64,000 bases of DNA, taken from Amycolatopsis sp. A133 (GTDB taxonomy: Bacteria > Actinomycetota > Actinomycetes > Mycobacteriales > Pseudonocardiaceae). The notes under the pieces were generated by a model. It was not told the DNA's origin. It saw only the letters and a program-made list of their open reading frames with translations, and did not search any database. The DNA is taken from the NCBI RefSeq assembly GCF_031082405.1, contig NZ_JAVHJU010000008.1:124001-188000 (forward strand), read 5' to 3'. Position numbers and translations under genes: made by a program. Below, in pieces: positions 17,669-27,277 of the stretch. Positions within the stretch are counted from its first letter, which is position 1; each line of letters begins with the position of its first letter.

Positions 17669-18775
17669 TCAGCCTTCGGCGGCGAGCTGACCACAAGCCG
17701 CGGCGATCTCCTGGCCCCGGGTGTCCCGCACCGTACACGCCACCCCACCGGCGTTCACCAGCCGCACGAACTCCCGCTCCACCGGCTTCGGCGACGCGTC
17801 CCACTTCGAACCCGGCGTCGGGTTCAACGGGATCACGTTCACGTGCACCAACTGACCCAGGTGCTTGCGCAGCCGCTTCGCCAGCAGCTCGGCCCGCCAC
17901 GGCTGGTCGTTGATGTCCCGGATCAACGCGTACTCGATCGAGACTCGCCGACCGGAGGTGTCGGCGTAGTACCGGGCCGCGGAGAGCACCTCGTCCACCG
18001 ACCACCGCTCGTTCACCGGCACCAGCGTGTCCCGCAACTCGTCATCCGGCGTGTGCAACGACACCGCCAGCCGCACCTGCATCTTCTCGTCCGCCAGCTT
18101 CCGGATCGCCGGCGCCAAACCCACCGTCGACACCGTCACCGAACGCTGACCGATCCCCAGACCGCCCGGCGCAGGATCCGTGATCCGCCGGACCGCGGCC
18201 ACCACGCGCTTGTAATTGGCGAGGGGCTCGCCCATCCCCATGAAGACGATGTTCGACAGCCGGCCGGGACCACCCGGCATCGTGCCGTCGCGCATGACCG
18301 CCGCCGCGGAACGGACCTGGTCCACGATCTCCGCCGTCGACAGGTTGCGGTCCAGGCCGCCCTGACCCGTCGCGCAGAACGGGCACGCCATTCCGCAGCC
18401 CGCCTGGCTCGAGATGCACAGCGTCGCGCGGTCCGGGTAGCGCATCAGGACGCTCTCCAGCAGCGTGCCGTCGTGCGCGCGCCACAGCGTCTTGCGCGTC
18501 GCGCCGTTGTCGGCCTCCAGGGCTCGGACCTCGGTCAGCAGCGTCGGCATCAACGACTCGACGAGCCGGGAGCGCGAAGCCGCCGGGATGTCCGTCATCT
18601 CGGCCGGGTCCACCGTCAGGCGGGAGAAGTAGTGGTTCGACAGCTGCTTCGCGCGGAAGGGCTTCTCCCCCAGCTCGGCCACGGCGGCCGCGCGCTCGGA
18701 CACCGAAAGGTCGGCGAGGTGGCGCGGCGGCAGGCCGCGCTTGGGCGCGTCGAAGACAAGGGGGAGGGCAGTCAT
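17669..18775 (-). CDS. rlmN: 23S rRNA A2503 / tRNA A37 C2-methyltransferase RlmN
   Basis: A 368-residue radical-SAM enzyme. The [4Fe-4S] cluster motif C-x3-C-x2-C is seen as CGMACPFC around residue 127, followed by ATGQGGL. The [17 protein letters not shown] segment and the two conserved cysteines needed for the methylene intermediate (the C-terminal one within [10 protein letters not shown]) are present. It methylates A2503 of 23S rRNA and A37 of some tRNAs and supports decoding fidelity. ATG 18775 matches the family start; the frame upstream to 18820 adds non-homologous residues. It ends the conserved block that begins with cdsA. An internal 86-bp piece is duplicated at 7582-7666. Confidence 0.95.
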   Translation of the reverse strand: MTALPLVFDAPKRGLPPRHLADLSVSERAAAVAELGEKPFRAKQLSNHYFSRLTVDPAEMTDIPAASRSRLVESLMPTLLTEVRALEADNGATRKTLWRAHDGTLLESVLMRYPDRATLCISSQAGCGMACPFCATGQGGLDRNLSTAEIVDQVRSAAAVMRDGTMPGGPGRLSNIVFMGMGEPLANYKRVVAAVRRITDPAPGGLGIGQRSVTVSTVGLAPAIRKLADEKMQVRLAVSLHTPDDELRDTLVPVNERWSVDEVLSAARYYADTSGRRVSIEYALIRDINDQPWRAELLAKRLRKHLGQLVHVNVIPLNPTPGSKWDASPKPVEREFVRLVNAGGVACTVRDTRGQEIAAACGQLAAEG

Positions 18776-18941
18776 AACTTGACCAGTGTCCCACGCGCCC
18801 ACCGGCACCGCCCGGGCCACCCTGACCAGGTGTACCCCAGGTCACGGGCCGCCCCCGGTCTCGGGGGCCGCGTCACCCGGAGGGATGATCGACGGCGTTC
18901 ACCGGACGGGGGTCCGGGCGGCCGACGAAAGAGGTGAGCTC

Positions 18942-19523
18942 GTGTCCTTCCGGCACCTTGTCCTGGCTGTGGCGGTCGCCTTGGGCGCCGCCGCCTGCAG
19001 CACGCCGGCCGAGGAGCCGCCTCCCCGTCCGAGCCCGATGAACGGGCCGCAGGCGACCGTGGGCTCCCTGCGCCTGCCGCTGCCGGCGGGCGCGACCTAC
19101 ACCGAGCGCAGCCAGGACGGCCTGCTGGACGGCTGCGTCGCCGAAGGCACCGTCCTCTGCGAAGCGCGCCTCCTCGACCTGCGCAAGGCGGAGCCCGGCG
19201 CGCCGATCAACCTGCCGAGCACCAAGCGGCCCTTCGGCTGGTACACCGGCACGGACCTGCCGACCTGCATCACCCCCGCGTCGCCGCCCGGGAAGGCCGC
19301 GCAGGCCACCGGCAGCACCCTCCTCGACTCCGGGTTCGCGCCGATCGGGCCCAAGAACGCCGAGTACGGCCGCTGGAAGGTCACCTGCGAGAACTCGGCG
19401 CAGAACAACCAGGTCCGCATGTGGTGGCTGCCGACGAGCCGGATCCTCGTCGTCCAGTACGGGTCCTTCCCCGGCTGGGACGCCAAGATGGACACCATGC
19501 TCGCCGGCGCCACCTTCGGCTAG
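18942..19523 (+). CDS. Secreted lipoprotein of unknown function
   Basis: A 193-residue protein. GTG 18942 follows GAGGTGA by a few bases and gives a short signal peptide (FRHLVLAVAVALGAAACS) with a lipobox LGAAAC, so it should be lipidated on the cysteine and anchored outside the membrane. A Pro-rich spacer (EEPPPRPSP) follows, then a globular domain with several cysteines (GCVAEGTVLCEA, LPTCITP, KVTCEN) that could form disulfides. No family is recognised. The stop codon is CTAG, shared with the convergent transketolase-like gene. Confidence 0.75.
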   Translation: MSFRHLVLAVAVALGAAACSTPAEEPPPRPSPMNGPQATVGSLRLPLPAGATYTERSQDGLLDGCVAEGTVLCEARLLDLRKAEPGAPINLPSTKRPFGWYTGTDLPTCITPASPPGKAAQATGSTLLDSGFAPIGPKNAEYGRWKVTCENSAQNNQVRMWWLPTSRILVVQYGSFPGWDAKMDTMLAGATFG

Positions 19524-21814
19524 GCCACCACGTCCAGCGCGGCGCGGATGATCGCGTCGGTGTTGATGCCGTGGTGGCGGTAGACGTCCTCCAGCGAGCC
19601 CGACTGGCCGAAGCCCGTGACACCCAGCGCGACCGACGGCACCCGGTTCACCCCGGCGAGGAACGCCAGCGTGTGCGGGTGGCCGTCGAGCACCGTGACC
19701 AGCGGCTTCGCCCGCGAAGCCGGGAAGACCTGGTCGAGGATCCACGACTCCGCGCTCCCCCGGCCGGATCGGGCCTGAAGGGCCTCGAACAGCAGGCCGG
19801 GGCTGGTCACGCAGACGACGTCGGCCTCGACGCCGACCTGGGCCAGGCGCTCGGCCGCCGCCAGCGTGTCCGGCACCAGGGCGCCCATGGCGGCCAGCGT
19901 GACGGCGGGCGCCGCGGCCCGCCGCAGCAGGTACGCGCCCGCCACGACCTGGCGGCGACGGCGTTCACGGGCGGCCGGGTCGGTGGGCACCGCGGCGAGC
20001 GTCTGGTCGACCGGGCGGGTCGAGAGCCGGAAGTACGACGACGTCCCGCCCGGCTTGCCGAGCCGGCCGAGCGCGGCCAGCAGCGTCCACTCGGTGTCGA
20101 TCGCGAACGCCGGTTCGTAACTGACGCAGCCGGGCTGCTCGATGCCGATCGACGGCGTGGTGATCGACTGGTGCGCGCCGCCTTCCGGGGCGAGCGTGAC
20201 ACCCGACGGCGTGCCGATCAGGATCGACTGGCCGCCAGCGTAGATGCCGAACGACCACGGCTCCAGTGCGCGCTCGACGAACGGGTCGTACATGACGCCG
20301 ATGGGCAGCAGCGGCTCGCCCCACCGGCTCCAGGTCGCTCCCAGCTCCCCCAGCAACCCCACCAGGTTCGTCTCCGCGATGCCGAGCTCGACGTGCTGGC
20401 CGGTGGGCTTCTCCCGCCAGTGCATGATCGTCTCGGGGTCGTCTTCGAACCAGTCGCGGCGCTCGGTCGCCGACCAGACGCCGACCTTGTTGACCCAGCC
20501 ACCGAGGTTGGTCGTCGAGCTGACGTCGGGGCTGACCGTCACGACCCGCTTCGCTGCTTCGGGCGCTTCGCGCGTCAGGTCGAGCAGAACGCGTCCCAGG
20601 GCCGCCTGCGTCGTCGCGGTCCCGGACGGCGTACGTCCGATGTCGACGGGCAGTTCCAGCGAAGGCGCCGAAGGAACATCCGGACGGCGAAGGCGCGAAG
20701 CCACTTCGGAACACAACGCCGCTTCGGGCGAACCCTCAGCGAAGCGCTCCCACGGCGAAGCGAGGTCCGTGCCCAGAGACGAAGCCAGCTCTTCCATCTG
20801 CGCCGCGGTCAGCAGCGACGAGTGGTTCTGCGGGTGCCCCTGCGTCGGCAGGCCCCGGCCCTTGACGGTGTAGCAGAAGATGACCGTCGGCCGCTCGTCC
20901 GAAATGGACGCAAAAACCTCGTCGAGCGAGCCGAGGTCGTGCCCGCCGAGGTTGCGGATCGCGGCCAGCAGCGTCTCGTCGTCCAGCGACGCGACCAGCT
21001 TGGAGAGGGCCGTGTTCCCCGCGGGCAGCCGGTCGCGCACCTGCTCGGCGTCGCAGCGCAGCAGCCGCTGGTACTCGGGGTTCGGCATCGCGTCGATGCG
21101 GGCACGCAGCTCGGCGCCGCCGGGCCGGGTGAACAGCTCTTCCAGCAGCCGCCCGTACTTCAGCGTCAGCACCTGCCAGCCGGCGGCGTCGAACATGCCC
21201 TGCAGCCGACCGGCGGCGATGTTCGGGACGACGCGGTCGAGGGACTGGCGGTTGAGGTCCACGATCCAGACGATCTCGCCCAGCTCGGCGACGGCCGGGT
21301 CGAGGATGGCCTCCCAGATGGCGCCTTCGTCCAGCTCGGCGTCACCGACCAGCGAGTACTGGCGGCCGGTCCCGGCGGCCGAGCCCCGGGTGGTCAGGTA
21401 GCGGCGGGCCAGCGCGCCCCAGATCGGGGCCGTCGCGCCGATGCCGACCGAGCCGGTCGAGTAGTCGATCGCGTCGGGGTCCTTCGCGCGGCTCGGGTAG
21501 CTCTGTAGGCCGCCGAACTCGCGCAGCGTCGGCAGGTAGGCCTCGTCGAGCTCGCCGAGCAGGTAGTTGATCGCGTGGAGCACCGGCGACGCGTGCGGCT
21601 TCACCGAGACGCGGTCCTCGGGGCGCAGGTGCCGGAACCACAGCGACGTCATGATCGAGACCAGCGACGCGCACGACGCCTGGTGCCCGCCGACCTTGAG
21701 CCCGGACGGGTTCGGCCGGACGCGGTTGGCCTGGTGCACGATCGCGGTGGCGAGCCACAGCACCCGCTGCTCGATCGCGGTGAGCGCCGGGGCGGTCACG
21801 GGGGCATGGGTCAT
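19520..21814 (-). CDS. Transketolase/AceE-like thiamine diphosphate enzyme
   Basis: A 764-residue protein with the ThDP motif GDAELDEG followed about 25 residues later by DLNRQ, resembling homodimeric pyruvate dehydrogenase E1 (AceE) and transketolase more than E1 alpha/beta. Other hallmarks are GHQASCASLVSIMTSLWF and KPHASPVLHAINYLLG in the N-terminal half and GIAETNLVGLLG (about residue 480) in the pyrimidine-binding domain. It probably decarboxylates or transfers a 2-oxo acid unit. No lipoyl E2 or E3 is adjacent. ATG 21814 is preceded by GAAAGG. It lies downstream of an Lrp/AsnC regulator in the same direction, so amino-acid-dependent control is plausible. It is shorter than typical AceE (about 900), so a transketolase-like paralogue is likely. 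Confidence 0.8.
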   Translation of the reverse strand: MTHAPVTAPALTAIEQRVLWLATAIVHQANRVRPNPSGLKVGGHQASCASLVSIMTSLWFRHLRPEDRVSVKPHASPVLHAINYLLGELDEAYLPTLREFGGLQSYPSRAKDPDAIDYSTGSVGIGATAPIWGALARRYLTTRGSAAGTGRQYSLVGDAELDEGAIWEAILDPAVAELGEIVWIVDLNRQSLDRVVPNIAAGRLQGMFDAAGWQVLTLKYGRLLEELFTRPGGAELRARIDAMPNPEYQRLLRCDAEQVRDRLPAGNTALSKLVASLDDETLLAAIRNLGGHDLGSLDEVFASISDERPTVIFCYTVKGRGLPTQGHPQNHSSLLTAAQMEELASSLGTDLASPWERFAEGSPEAALCSEVASRLRRPDVPSAPSLELPVDIGRTPSGTATTQAALGRVLLDLTREAPEAAKRVVTVSPDVSSTTNLGGWVNKVGVWSATERRDWFEDDPETIMHWREKPTGQHVELGIAETNLVGLLGELGATWSRWGEPLLPIGVMYDPFVERALEPWSFGIYAGGQSILIGTPSGVTLAPEGGAHQSITTPSIGIEQPGCVSYEPAFAIDTEWTLLAALGRLGKPGGTSSYFRLSTRPVDQTLAAVPTDPAARERRRRQVVAGAYLLRRAAAPAVTLAAMGALVPDTLAAAERLAQVGVEADVVCVTSPGLLFEALQARSGRGSAESWILDQVFPASRAKPLVTVLDGHPHTLAFLAGVNRVPSVALGVTGFGQSGSLEDVYRHHGINTDAIIRAALDVVA

Positions 21815-21921
21815 CGTCGACACCTTTCGTGCAGGAAGCGCCCACCAGGACAGCACCGGTGGACGCATCGCACAACCGATGCTGTCGAAAGTGCGCATAA
21901 TGCGCAGCGGATCCCGGGAGC

Positions 21922-22407
21922 TCAGGTCTCCGGCTGCGCAGAATGCACGCGCTCCAGCAGGGGCGCCAACCGGTACGGGACGAGTTCGCGCATGACGAGG
22001 GAGATGTTCGTCCGCTCCACCCCGGGCGAGGCCAGGATGTGCCCGGCGATCCGGTAGAGGTCGTCGGCGTCGACGGCGACCACCTGCACCATCAGGTCAC
22101 TCGCGCCGGTCAGCCCGCACACTTCGGTCACCTCGGGGATCGCGGCGAGGGCCGCGCCGATCTCGGCGAGGCGGCGCTGGTCGACCTGCGCGTTGACGAA
22201 CGCCCGCAGCGGGTAGCCCAGCCGCGCCGGATCGATGCGGCGCTCGAACGACCTGAGGACGCCGCGCTGCTCGAGCCGCGCGAGCCGGGCCTGGACCGTG
22301 TTGCGGGACAGGCCCAGCCGCTCGGCCAGCGCGACCGCCGTGGCCCGGGAGTCCTCCTCCAGCGCCTGCAGCAGGCGCGCGTCGATCTCGTCGATGGTTT
22401 CCGGCAC
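21922..22407 (-). CDS. Lrp/AsnC-family transcriptional regulator
   Basis: A 161-residue protein with an N-terminal helix-turn-helix (IDARLLQALEEDSRATAVAL, then LGLSRNTVQARLARL, about 8-50) and a C-terminal RAM ligand-binding domain (about 68-150, EVCGLTGASDLMVQVVA with the conserved TG-x-D-l). Such regulators bind amino acids and form octamers. The GTG at 22407 starts the homologous part; the longer frame to 22557 overlaps the divergent PadR gene. It probably controls the downstream transketolase-like gene, 107 bp away on the same strand. Confidence 0.9.
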   Translation of the reverse strand: MPETIDEIDARLLQALEEDSRATAVALAERLGLSRNTVQARLARLEQRGVLRSFERRIDPARLGYPLRAFVNAQVDQRRLAEIGAALAAIPEVTEVCGLTGASDLMVQVVAVDADDLYRIAGHILASPGVERTNISLVMRELVPYRLAPLLERVHSAQPET

Positions 22408-22465
22408 GCACCGATCTTCCCAGGTGACCGGCGTCACCGAAGACCCGTTGCGATCCGACCGTTTC

Positions 22466-22475
22466 CGATATATCG
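22466..22475. promoter_or_regulatory. Palindrome CGATATATCG, candidate PadR operator
   Basis: A perfect 10-bp palindrome located 36 bp before the PadR start, in an AT-rich patch that also contains CAATAG (possible -10). Position and symmetry fit autoregulation by the PadR protein. Confidence 0.45.
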
Positions 22476-22511
22476 TGAACGTGTCGCAATAGTTCGAGAA
22501 AGGAACACGAC

Positions 22512-23129
22512 ATGCGTAGGCACCAACACCCCTTCGCCCACGAACGTGGGCGCGCACCTTTCGGGCCCTTCGGTGGTTTCGGCGAGTTCCCCCCGGGTTT
22601 CGGCCCCGGTGGACGCGGTCGCGGCCACGGTCCGGGCCGGCGGGGTCACGGCGGACGGCGCAGCCGCCGCGGTGACGTCCGCGCCGCGATCCTGGCGCTG
22701 CTCGCCGAGCAGCCCCGGCACGGCTACGAGATCATCCGCGAGATCGGCGAGCGCTCCGGCGGCTTCTGGCGGCCCAGCCCCGGCTCGGTCTACCCGACGC
22801 TGCAGCTGCTGGCCGACGAAGGCCTGGTCATCAGCAAGGACGAGCACGGCAAGAAGCTGTTCGAGCTGACCGACGCCGGCCGCGCTGCCGCGGAGCAGCA
22901 GGACAGCACCCCGCCGTGGGAGCACATCGCCCAAGACGTCGACCCGACCGAGGTCGGGCTGGCCAAGGCGGGCAAGAACCTGGCCGCCGCCGTCGTGCAG
23001 ATCATGCGCGCGGGCACCGAGAGCCAGCAGGCCCGTGCGGCCGAGGTGCTCAACGACGCCCGGCGCTCGCTCTACGGCATCCTCGGCGAAGACGAGGACG
23101 AGTCCGCTTCGGGTGAGGCAGCGGAGTGA
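22512..23129 (+). CDS. PadR-family transcriptional regulator with Gly/Arg/His-rich N-terminal tail
   Basis: A 205-residue protein. The winged helix (about 55-120) shows DVRAAILALLAEQPRHGYEI and GSVYPTLQLLADEGLV, signatures of PadR proteins. An acidic C-terminal helical region mediates dimerisation. The first roughly 50 residues are unusual: repeated Gly, Arg, His and Pro (PFGPFGGFGEFPPGFGPGG), a flexible tail often seen on actinobacterial PadR members. The ATG at 22512 follows GAAAGGAA. It is divergent from the Lrp gene. The last 58 bases overlap convergently the methyltransferase gene. The target is unknown; autoregulation is likely. Confidence 0.88.
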   Translation: MRRHQHPFAHERGRAPFGPFGGFGEFPPGFGPGGRGRGHGPGRRGHGGRRSRRGDVRAAILALLAEQPRHGYEIIREIGERSGGFWRPSPGSVYPTLQLLADEGLVISKDEHGKKLFELTDAGRAAAEQQDSTPPWEHIAQDVDPTEVGLAKAGKNLAAAVVQIMRAGTESQQARAAEVLNDARRSLYGILGEDEDESASGEAAE

Positions 23130-23878
23130 CCTGGCAGGACGAGGCCGGTGGGCTTGACCCGCGCGTGGACGCGGTAGCCCACCGGCAGCGTCAGGTCCTG
23201 GGTGCGATTCCCGTTACGCTGCAAGGACTCCGCGATCGCCTGTTCGGCGACCGGCTTGCTGAACTCGATCTTCAGCACCGCTTCGAGGTCCGCGGCGGTC
23301 GCGAAACGCCATTCGGTCGCGACGCGGCGGCAGCCGAACCCGGCCCGGGCGAAGAACCGTTCCACGGCGCCCGGGTCGTAGTGCGGTAGGTCGGCGCGCA
23401 TCCAGCGGCCGTACGGATCGGCGGCCACGTCGAGGTCGACGATCAGCATCACCCCGCCCGGGCGCAGCACCCGTTCGGCCTCCGCCAGCCCCGGCTCGCA
23501 CCCCGGCCCGAAGAAGTACGCCGTGCGCGCGTGCACGACGTCGACGCTCGCACTGCGAACCGGCAGCCGCTGGGCCCGGCCCATCCGGACGTCCACGTTC
23601 GACAGACCCTCGACGCGCTTCAGGGCGCTTCGCACCAACGGCTCGTGCGGCTCGACTCCGAGCACCGAACGCGCGTCCCGGGCGAAGCGGGGCAAGTGAA
23701 ACCCGTCACCACAGCCCACGTCCAGCACGTCCCGGCCGGTCCAGTCGTACTCCTCGCGGAGCACCCGCCAGATCTCCCCGCCGCTGTCCTGCGCCCGGTT
23801 CTCCAGCTCGTAATCGGCCTGGTAGTACCAGATGTTGGGGCTCGGCACGACCTCCGTGCGCCGCGACGACCACCGCAC
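23072..23878 (-). CDS. SAM-dependent class I methyltransferase
   Basis: A 268-residue protein with motif I VLDVGCGDGFHLPRF and the acidic post-I region GVEPHEP, then SVDVVHARTAYFF and RVLRPGGVMLIVD, a standard UbiE/Methyltransf_11 fold. GTG 23878 was chosen for its AAGGAG site 7 bases upstream; the homologous part begins a little later (PSPNIWYYQADYELENR), so a start near residue 11 is possible. The substrate is unknown. The C-terminal tail (AASPEADSSSSSP) is encoded over the end of PadR on the other strand and may be non-essential. Confidence 0.82.
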   Translation of the reverse strand: MRWSSRRTEVVPSPNIWYYQADYELENRAQDSGGEIWRVLREEYDWTGRDVLDVGCGDGFHLPRFARDARSVLGVEPHEPLVRSALKRVEGLSNVDVRMGRAQRLPVRSASVDVVHARTAYFFGPGCEPGLAEAERVLRPGGVMLIVDLDVAADPYGRWMRADLPHYDPGAVERFFARAGFGCRRVATEWRFATAADLEAVLKIEFSKPVAEQAIAESLQRNGNRTQDLTLPVGYRVHARVKPTGLVLPGHSAASPEADSSSSSPRMP

Positions 23879-23991
23879 CCCGCTGCTCCTTCCGGGTCCT
23901 CGTCGCCGGCTCGTGCTCTCCCGGTGGCGAAATCTTGGCGGAAACCTCACGGATCGCGCCTAGAATCCGGGGGGTATCGGGAGGAGCACCC

Positions 23992-24837
23992 ATGGCATTC
24001 GGCCCGTCCAGTACCCCGTCCCCGGTCCCGGCCGGAATTCCGTGCTGGATCGAGCTGGCCTGCCGCGAGCAGGCCGTAGCGGAACGATTCTACGGTGCCC
24101 TCTTCGGCTGGGAGTACACCACTCAACGCGACCCGGCGACGTCCGACGGCCGCTACTCCATCGCGGCGCTCACCAACGTCCCCGTCGGCGGGCTCTACCG
24201 CGCGGCCCAGGGCGCGCCGCTGGGGTGGATGCCGCACATCTCCGTGCCGCACACCGCGAGCGCGGCCGAGTGGGTGGAGCACCTCGGCGGCCGGATCACC
24301 CTGGGGCCGGTGGCGATCCCCGACCGCGGCACGATCATGCACGCCCTCGACGCGTGCGGCGCGCCGGTGGTGTTCTGGGAGGTGCCGCCGAACTGGGAGT
24401 TCGTCACCGGCATCCCGAACACCTTCAGCGGCGCGGACCTCAACACCCACGACGGTGCCGCGGCGGATCACTTCTACACCAAGCTGTTCACCTACTCCAG
24501 CCACCAGATCGGCGACGGCGAGACGCTCGACTACGTCGAATGGCTCATCGAGCACGAGCCGGTGCTGTACCGGTACGTGATGGGCTCGGAGTACAGCCTG
24601 GACACCCCGCCGCACTGGCTCGTGTACTTCGACATCGACCCGGCCCGCGGCGTCGACGCGGTCGCGGGCGAGGCGCTCATGCACGGCGGCACGGTGGTGA
24701 TCCAGCCGTACGACACCCCGTTCGGCCGGATGTCGATCCTCGCCGACCCCGAGGGCGCGGTCTTCGCGGTGATCGACCACTCGCGCGTGACCGAGGGCTG
24801 GGGCCGCGCGGAGGTCGACGACCCGTACGACGACTAG
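23992..24837 (+). CDS. VOC (glyoxalase/bleomycin resistance) superfamily protein, two domains
   Basis: A 281-residue protein with two vicinal-oxygen-chelate modules: PCWIELACREQAVAERFYGALFGW (about 17-40) and NTHDGAAADHFYTKLFTY (about 150-167), each followed by a short beta-alpha pattern. Such tandem proteins are common in actinomycetes (hydroxylase/glyoxalase-like) and their substrates are rarely known. GGAGGAG ends seven bases before the ATG. The TAG stop is embedded in CTAG shared with the convergent cdsA. Confidence 0.8.
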   Translation: MAFGPSSTPSPVPAGIPCWIELACREQAVAERFYGALFGWEYTTQRDPATSDGRYSIAALTNVPVGGLYRAAQGAPLGWMPHISVPHTASAAEWVEHLGGRITLGPVAIPDRGTIMHALDACGAPVVFWEVPPNWEFVTGIPNTFSGADLNTHDGAAADHFYTKLFTYSSHQIGDGETLDYVEWLIEHEPVLYRYVMGSEYSLDTPPHWLVYFDIDPARGVDAVAGEALMHGGTVVIQPYDTPFGRMSILADPEGAVFAVIDHSRVTEGWGRAEVDDPYDD

Positions 24838-25877
24838 ACCGGCACGAACGCCGAGAGCAGCAGCCAGGACACGACGGCCGAGGGCAGCAGCGAGTCGAGG
24901 CGGTCCATGATCCCGCCGTGCCCGGGCAGCAGCGTGCCCATGTCCTTGACGCCGAGGTCGCGCTTGATCAGCGATTCGACGAGGTCGCCCAGGGTCGCGG
25001 TCAGCACGATGGCGACCCCGAAGATCACGCCCTGCCAGACGTGGCCGTCGAGCAGCAGGCTGAGGGTCAGCGCCCCGGCCACGACGCCGCCGATCACCGA
25101 ACCCGCGAAGCCTTCCCAGGTCTTCTTCGGGCTGATGGTGGGCGCCATGGGGTGCTTGCCGCCGAGAACGCCGGCGATGTAGCCCCCGGTGTCCGACGCG
25201 ACGACCCCGATCAGGAAGGTCAGAACGCGCCCGACGCCGTCCTCCGGCGGCACGAGCATCGCGGCGAACGCGCCGAAGAGCGGCAGGTAGGCGGCGGCGA
25301 AGGTGGACGCGCTGATGTCGCGCAAGTAGCCCTTCGCACCCCCGGGCAGGCGCCACAGCAGGCAGGCGAGCACGGTGAGGACGAAGGCGGTGAGCGCGCC
25401 TTCCCGGCCGAACGGCCAGGCGAGCCAGATCATGGCCTGCCCGCCGACGAGCACCGGGATCATCGCGACCCGGATGTCGGCAACCCGGCGCAGCACCCCG
25501 GCGAATTCGAAGGTGCCGACGGCGATCGCGACCGCGATGATCCCGATGAAGAGGTACCGGACGGTGAGCAGGGAAACGATGATCGCGGCCCCGAGCAGCA
25601 GCGCGACGCCGATGGCCGCGGGCAGGTTGCGGCCCGCCTTGGAGGCCTTCTTGACCTCCGGCGCTGCCTCGCCCGCCGCGCCCAAAGCGGCGGGTCCGAC
25701 CGGCGGTTCCGCCGCGGCGGTCCCGGCGGCCGACAACCGGGTCGCTTCGCCGGTTCCCGGGAACTCCGGCGTGGCCGGGGTGCCGGCGTCGCCCGGCCCC
25801 GGCGTTCCGGGGGCGGCCGCCGGTTCTTCTCCGGTGGCGTCCACCCGGTCCTCGCGTTCCTCGCTCACCTGTGCCAT
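24834..25877 (-). CDS. cdsA: Phosphatidate cytidylyltransferase
   Basis: A 347-residue polytopic membrane enzyme making CDP-diacylglycerol from CTP and phosphatidate for phospholipid synthesis. The CDS signature is seen near residues 220-250 (SDTGGYIAGVLGGKHPMAP followed by ISPKKTWEGF). About 8 membrane helices follow a long Pro/Ala/Glu-rich cytosolic N-terminal tail of about 85 residues, typical of actinobacterial CdsA. ATG 25877 overlaps the frr stop (TGATG), so it is coupled to frr. Confidence 0.94.
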   Translation of the reverse strand: MAQVSEEREDRVDATGEEPAAAPGTPGPGDAGTPATPEFPGTGEATRLSAAGTAAAEPPVGPAALGAAGEAAPEVKKASKAGRNLPAAIGVALLLGAAIIVSLLTVRYLFIGIIAVAIAVGTFEFAGVLRRVADIRVAMIPVLVGGQAMIWLAWPFGREGALTAFVLTVLACLLWRLPGGAKGYLRDISASTFAAAYLPLFGAFAAMLVPPEDGVGRVLTFLIGVVASDTGGYIAGVLGGKHPMAPTISPKKTWEGFAGSVIGGVVAGALTLSLLLDGHVWQGVIFGVAIVLTATLGDLVESLIKRDLGVKDMGTLLPGHGGIMDRLDSLLPSAVVSWLLLSAFVPV

Positions 25878-26434
25878 CAGACCTCGAGCAGCTCGGCTTC
25901 CTTGTGCTTGACCAGCTCGTCGACCTTGTGCGAGTACGTGTCGGTGAGGTTCTGCAGTTCCTTCTCCGCGCGCACGACCTCGTCTTCGCCCGCTTCGCCG
26001 TCCTTGCCGATGCGGTCGAGCTCTTCCTTGGCCTTGCGGCGGATGCTGCGGATGGTCACCCGCGCGTCCTCGCCCTTGCTCTTGGCGACCTTGACCATCT
26101 CCTTGCGCCGCTCCTCGGTGAGCTGCGGGATGACGATCCGGATCACGTTGCCGTCGTTGCTCGGGTTGACCCCGAGGTCGGACTCGCGGATGGCCTTCTC
26201 GATCGCGACGAGCTGGGTCTGGTCGTACGGCTTGATCAGCGCCATCCGCGCCTCCGGCACGTTCACGCTGGCCAGCTGGTTCAGCGGGGTCGGCGCGCCG
26301 TAGTACTCGACCACGATGCGCGAGAACATCGACGGGGTGGCCCGGCCGGTGCGCACCGACGTCAGATCATCCTTGGCGACGGACACCGCTTTTTCCATCT
26401 TCTCCTCGGCGTCGAGGAGGGTCTCGTCGATCAC
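25877..26434 (-). CDS. frr: Ribosome recycling factor
   Basis: A 185-residue protein of exactly the family length. Hallmarks are [21 protein letters not shown] (about 26-47), [29 protein letters not shown] and [13 protein letters not shown]. With EF-G it splits post-termination ribosomes into subunits. It follows pyrH by 48 bp in the same direction and leads into cdsA with an overlapping stop/start. Confidence 0.96.
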   Translation of the reverse strand: MIDETLLDAEEKMEKAVSVAKDDLTSVRTGRATPSMFSRIVVEYYGAPTPLNQLASVNVPEARMALIKPYDQTQLVAIEKAIRESDLGVNPSNDGNVIRIVIPQLTEERRKEMVKVAKSKGEDARVTIRSIRRKAKEELDRIGKDGEAGEDEVVRAEKELQNLTDTYSHKVDELVKHKEAELLEV

Positions 26435-26482
26435 GGCTACTCCCGTTGTTGTGATGGGTGACGCTTGCTGATCCCAGCAGGT

Positions 26483-27226
26483 CTAGGCCGGCACCCCGTC
26501 GGCGGGGGTGCTGACCAACGTGCCGATTCTTTCACCACTCACCGCGCGGGCGATGTTCCCCTCGGTGAGCAGGTTGAACACGATGATCGGCATGTTGTTG
26601 TCCATGCAGAGGCTGAACGCCGTCGCGTCGGCGACCTTGAGGTCCCGCTCCAGCACCTCGCGGTGGGTGATCTCGCGGAACATCTCGGCGGTGGGGTCGG
26701 CCTTCGGGTCCGCGGTGTAGACGCCGTCGACGGCCTTCGCCATCAGCACGGCTTCGCAGCCCAGCTCCAGCGCCCGCTGCGCGGCCGCGGTGTCGGTCGA
26801 GAAGTACGGCATGCCGACCCCGGCGCCGAAGATCACGACGCGGCCCTTCTCCAGGTGCCGCTCGGCGCGGCGCGGGATGTAGGGCTCGGCGACCTGGCCC
26901 ATCGTGATGGCGGTCTGCACGCGGGTGGGCAGGCCCTCCTTCTCCAGGAAGTCCTGCAGCGCCAGGCAGTTCATCACGGTGCCCAGCATCGCCATGTAGT
27001 CGGCGCGGTCGCGGTCCATGCCGCGCTGCGACAGTTCCGCGCCCCGGAAGTAGTTGCCGCCGCCGATCACGACGGCGACCTGGACGCCGGTGCGGGCGAC
27101 GTCGGCGATCTGCTGCGCGACCGAGTGGACGACATCCGGATCGACGCCGATCGAACCACCGCCGAACATTTCGCCGCCCAGTTTCAGCAGCACCCGCCGG
27201 TAGCCACCTTCGACCCGGTCACCCAT
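26483..27226 (-). CDS. pyrH: UMP kinase
   Basis: A 247-residue amino-acid-kinase-fold enzyme phosphorylating UMP to UDP. Conserved segments are [13 protein letters not shown] (about 10-22), [47 protein letters not shown] and DGVYTADPK. It is hexameric, GTP-activated and UTP-inhibited in relatives. A strong hairpin between tsf and pyrH (27278-27314) suggests that pyrH can also be transcribed on its own. Confidence 0.96.
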   Translation of the reverse strand: MGDRVEGGYRRVLLKLGGEMFGGGSIGVDPDVVHSVAQQIADVARTGVQVAVVIGGGNYFRGAELSQRGMDRDRADYMAMLGTVMNCLALQDFLEKEGLPTRVQTAITMGQVAEPYIPRRAERHLEKGRVVIFGAGVGMPYFSTDTAAAQRALELGCEAVLMAKAVDGVYTADPKADPTAEMFREITHREVLERDLKVADATAFSLCMDNNMPIIVFNLLTEGNIARAVSGERIGTLVSTPADGVPA

Positions 27227-27277
27227 CTATGTCGCCTCCTACGCCCCTCGACCGTTTTTTGTCTTGTCTAGACCTGA

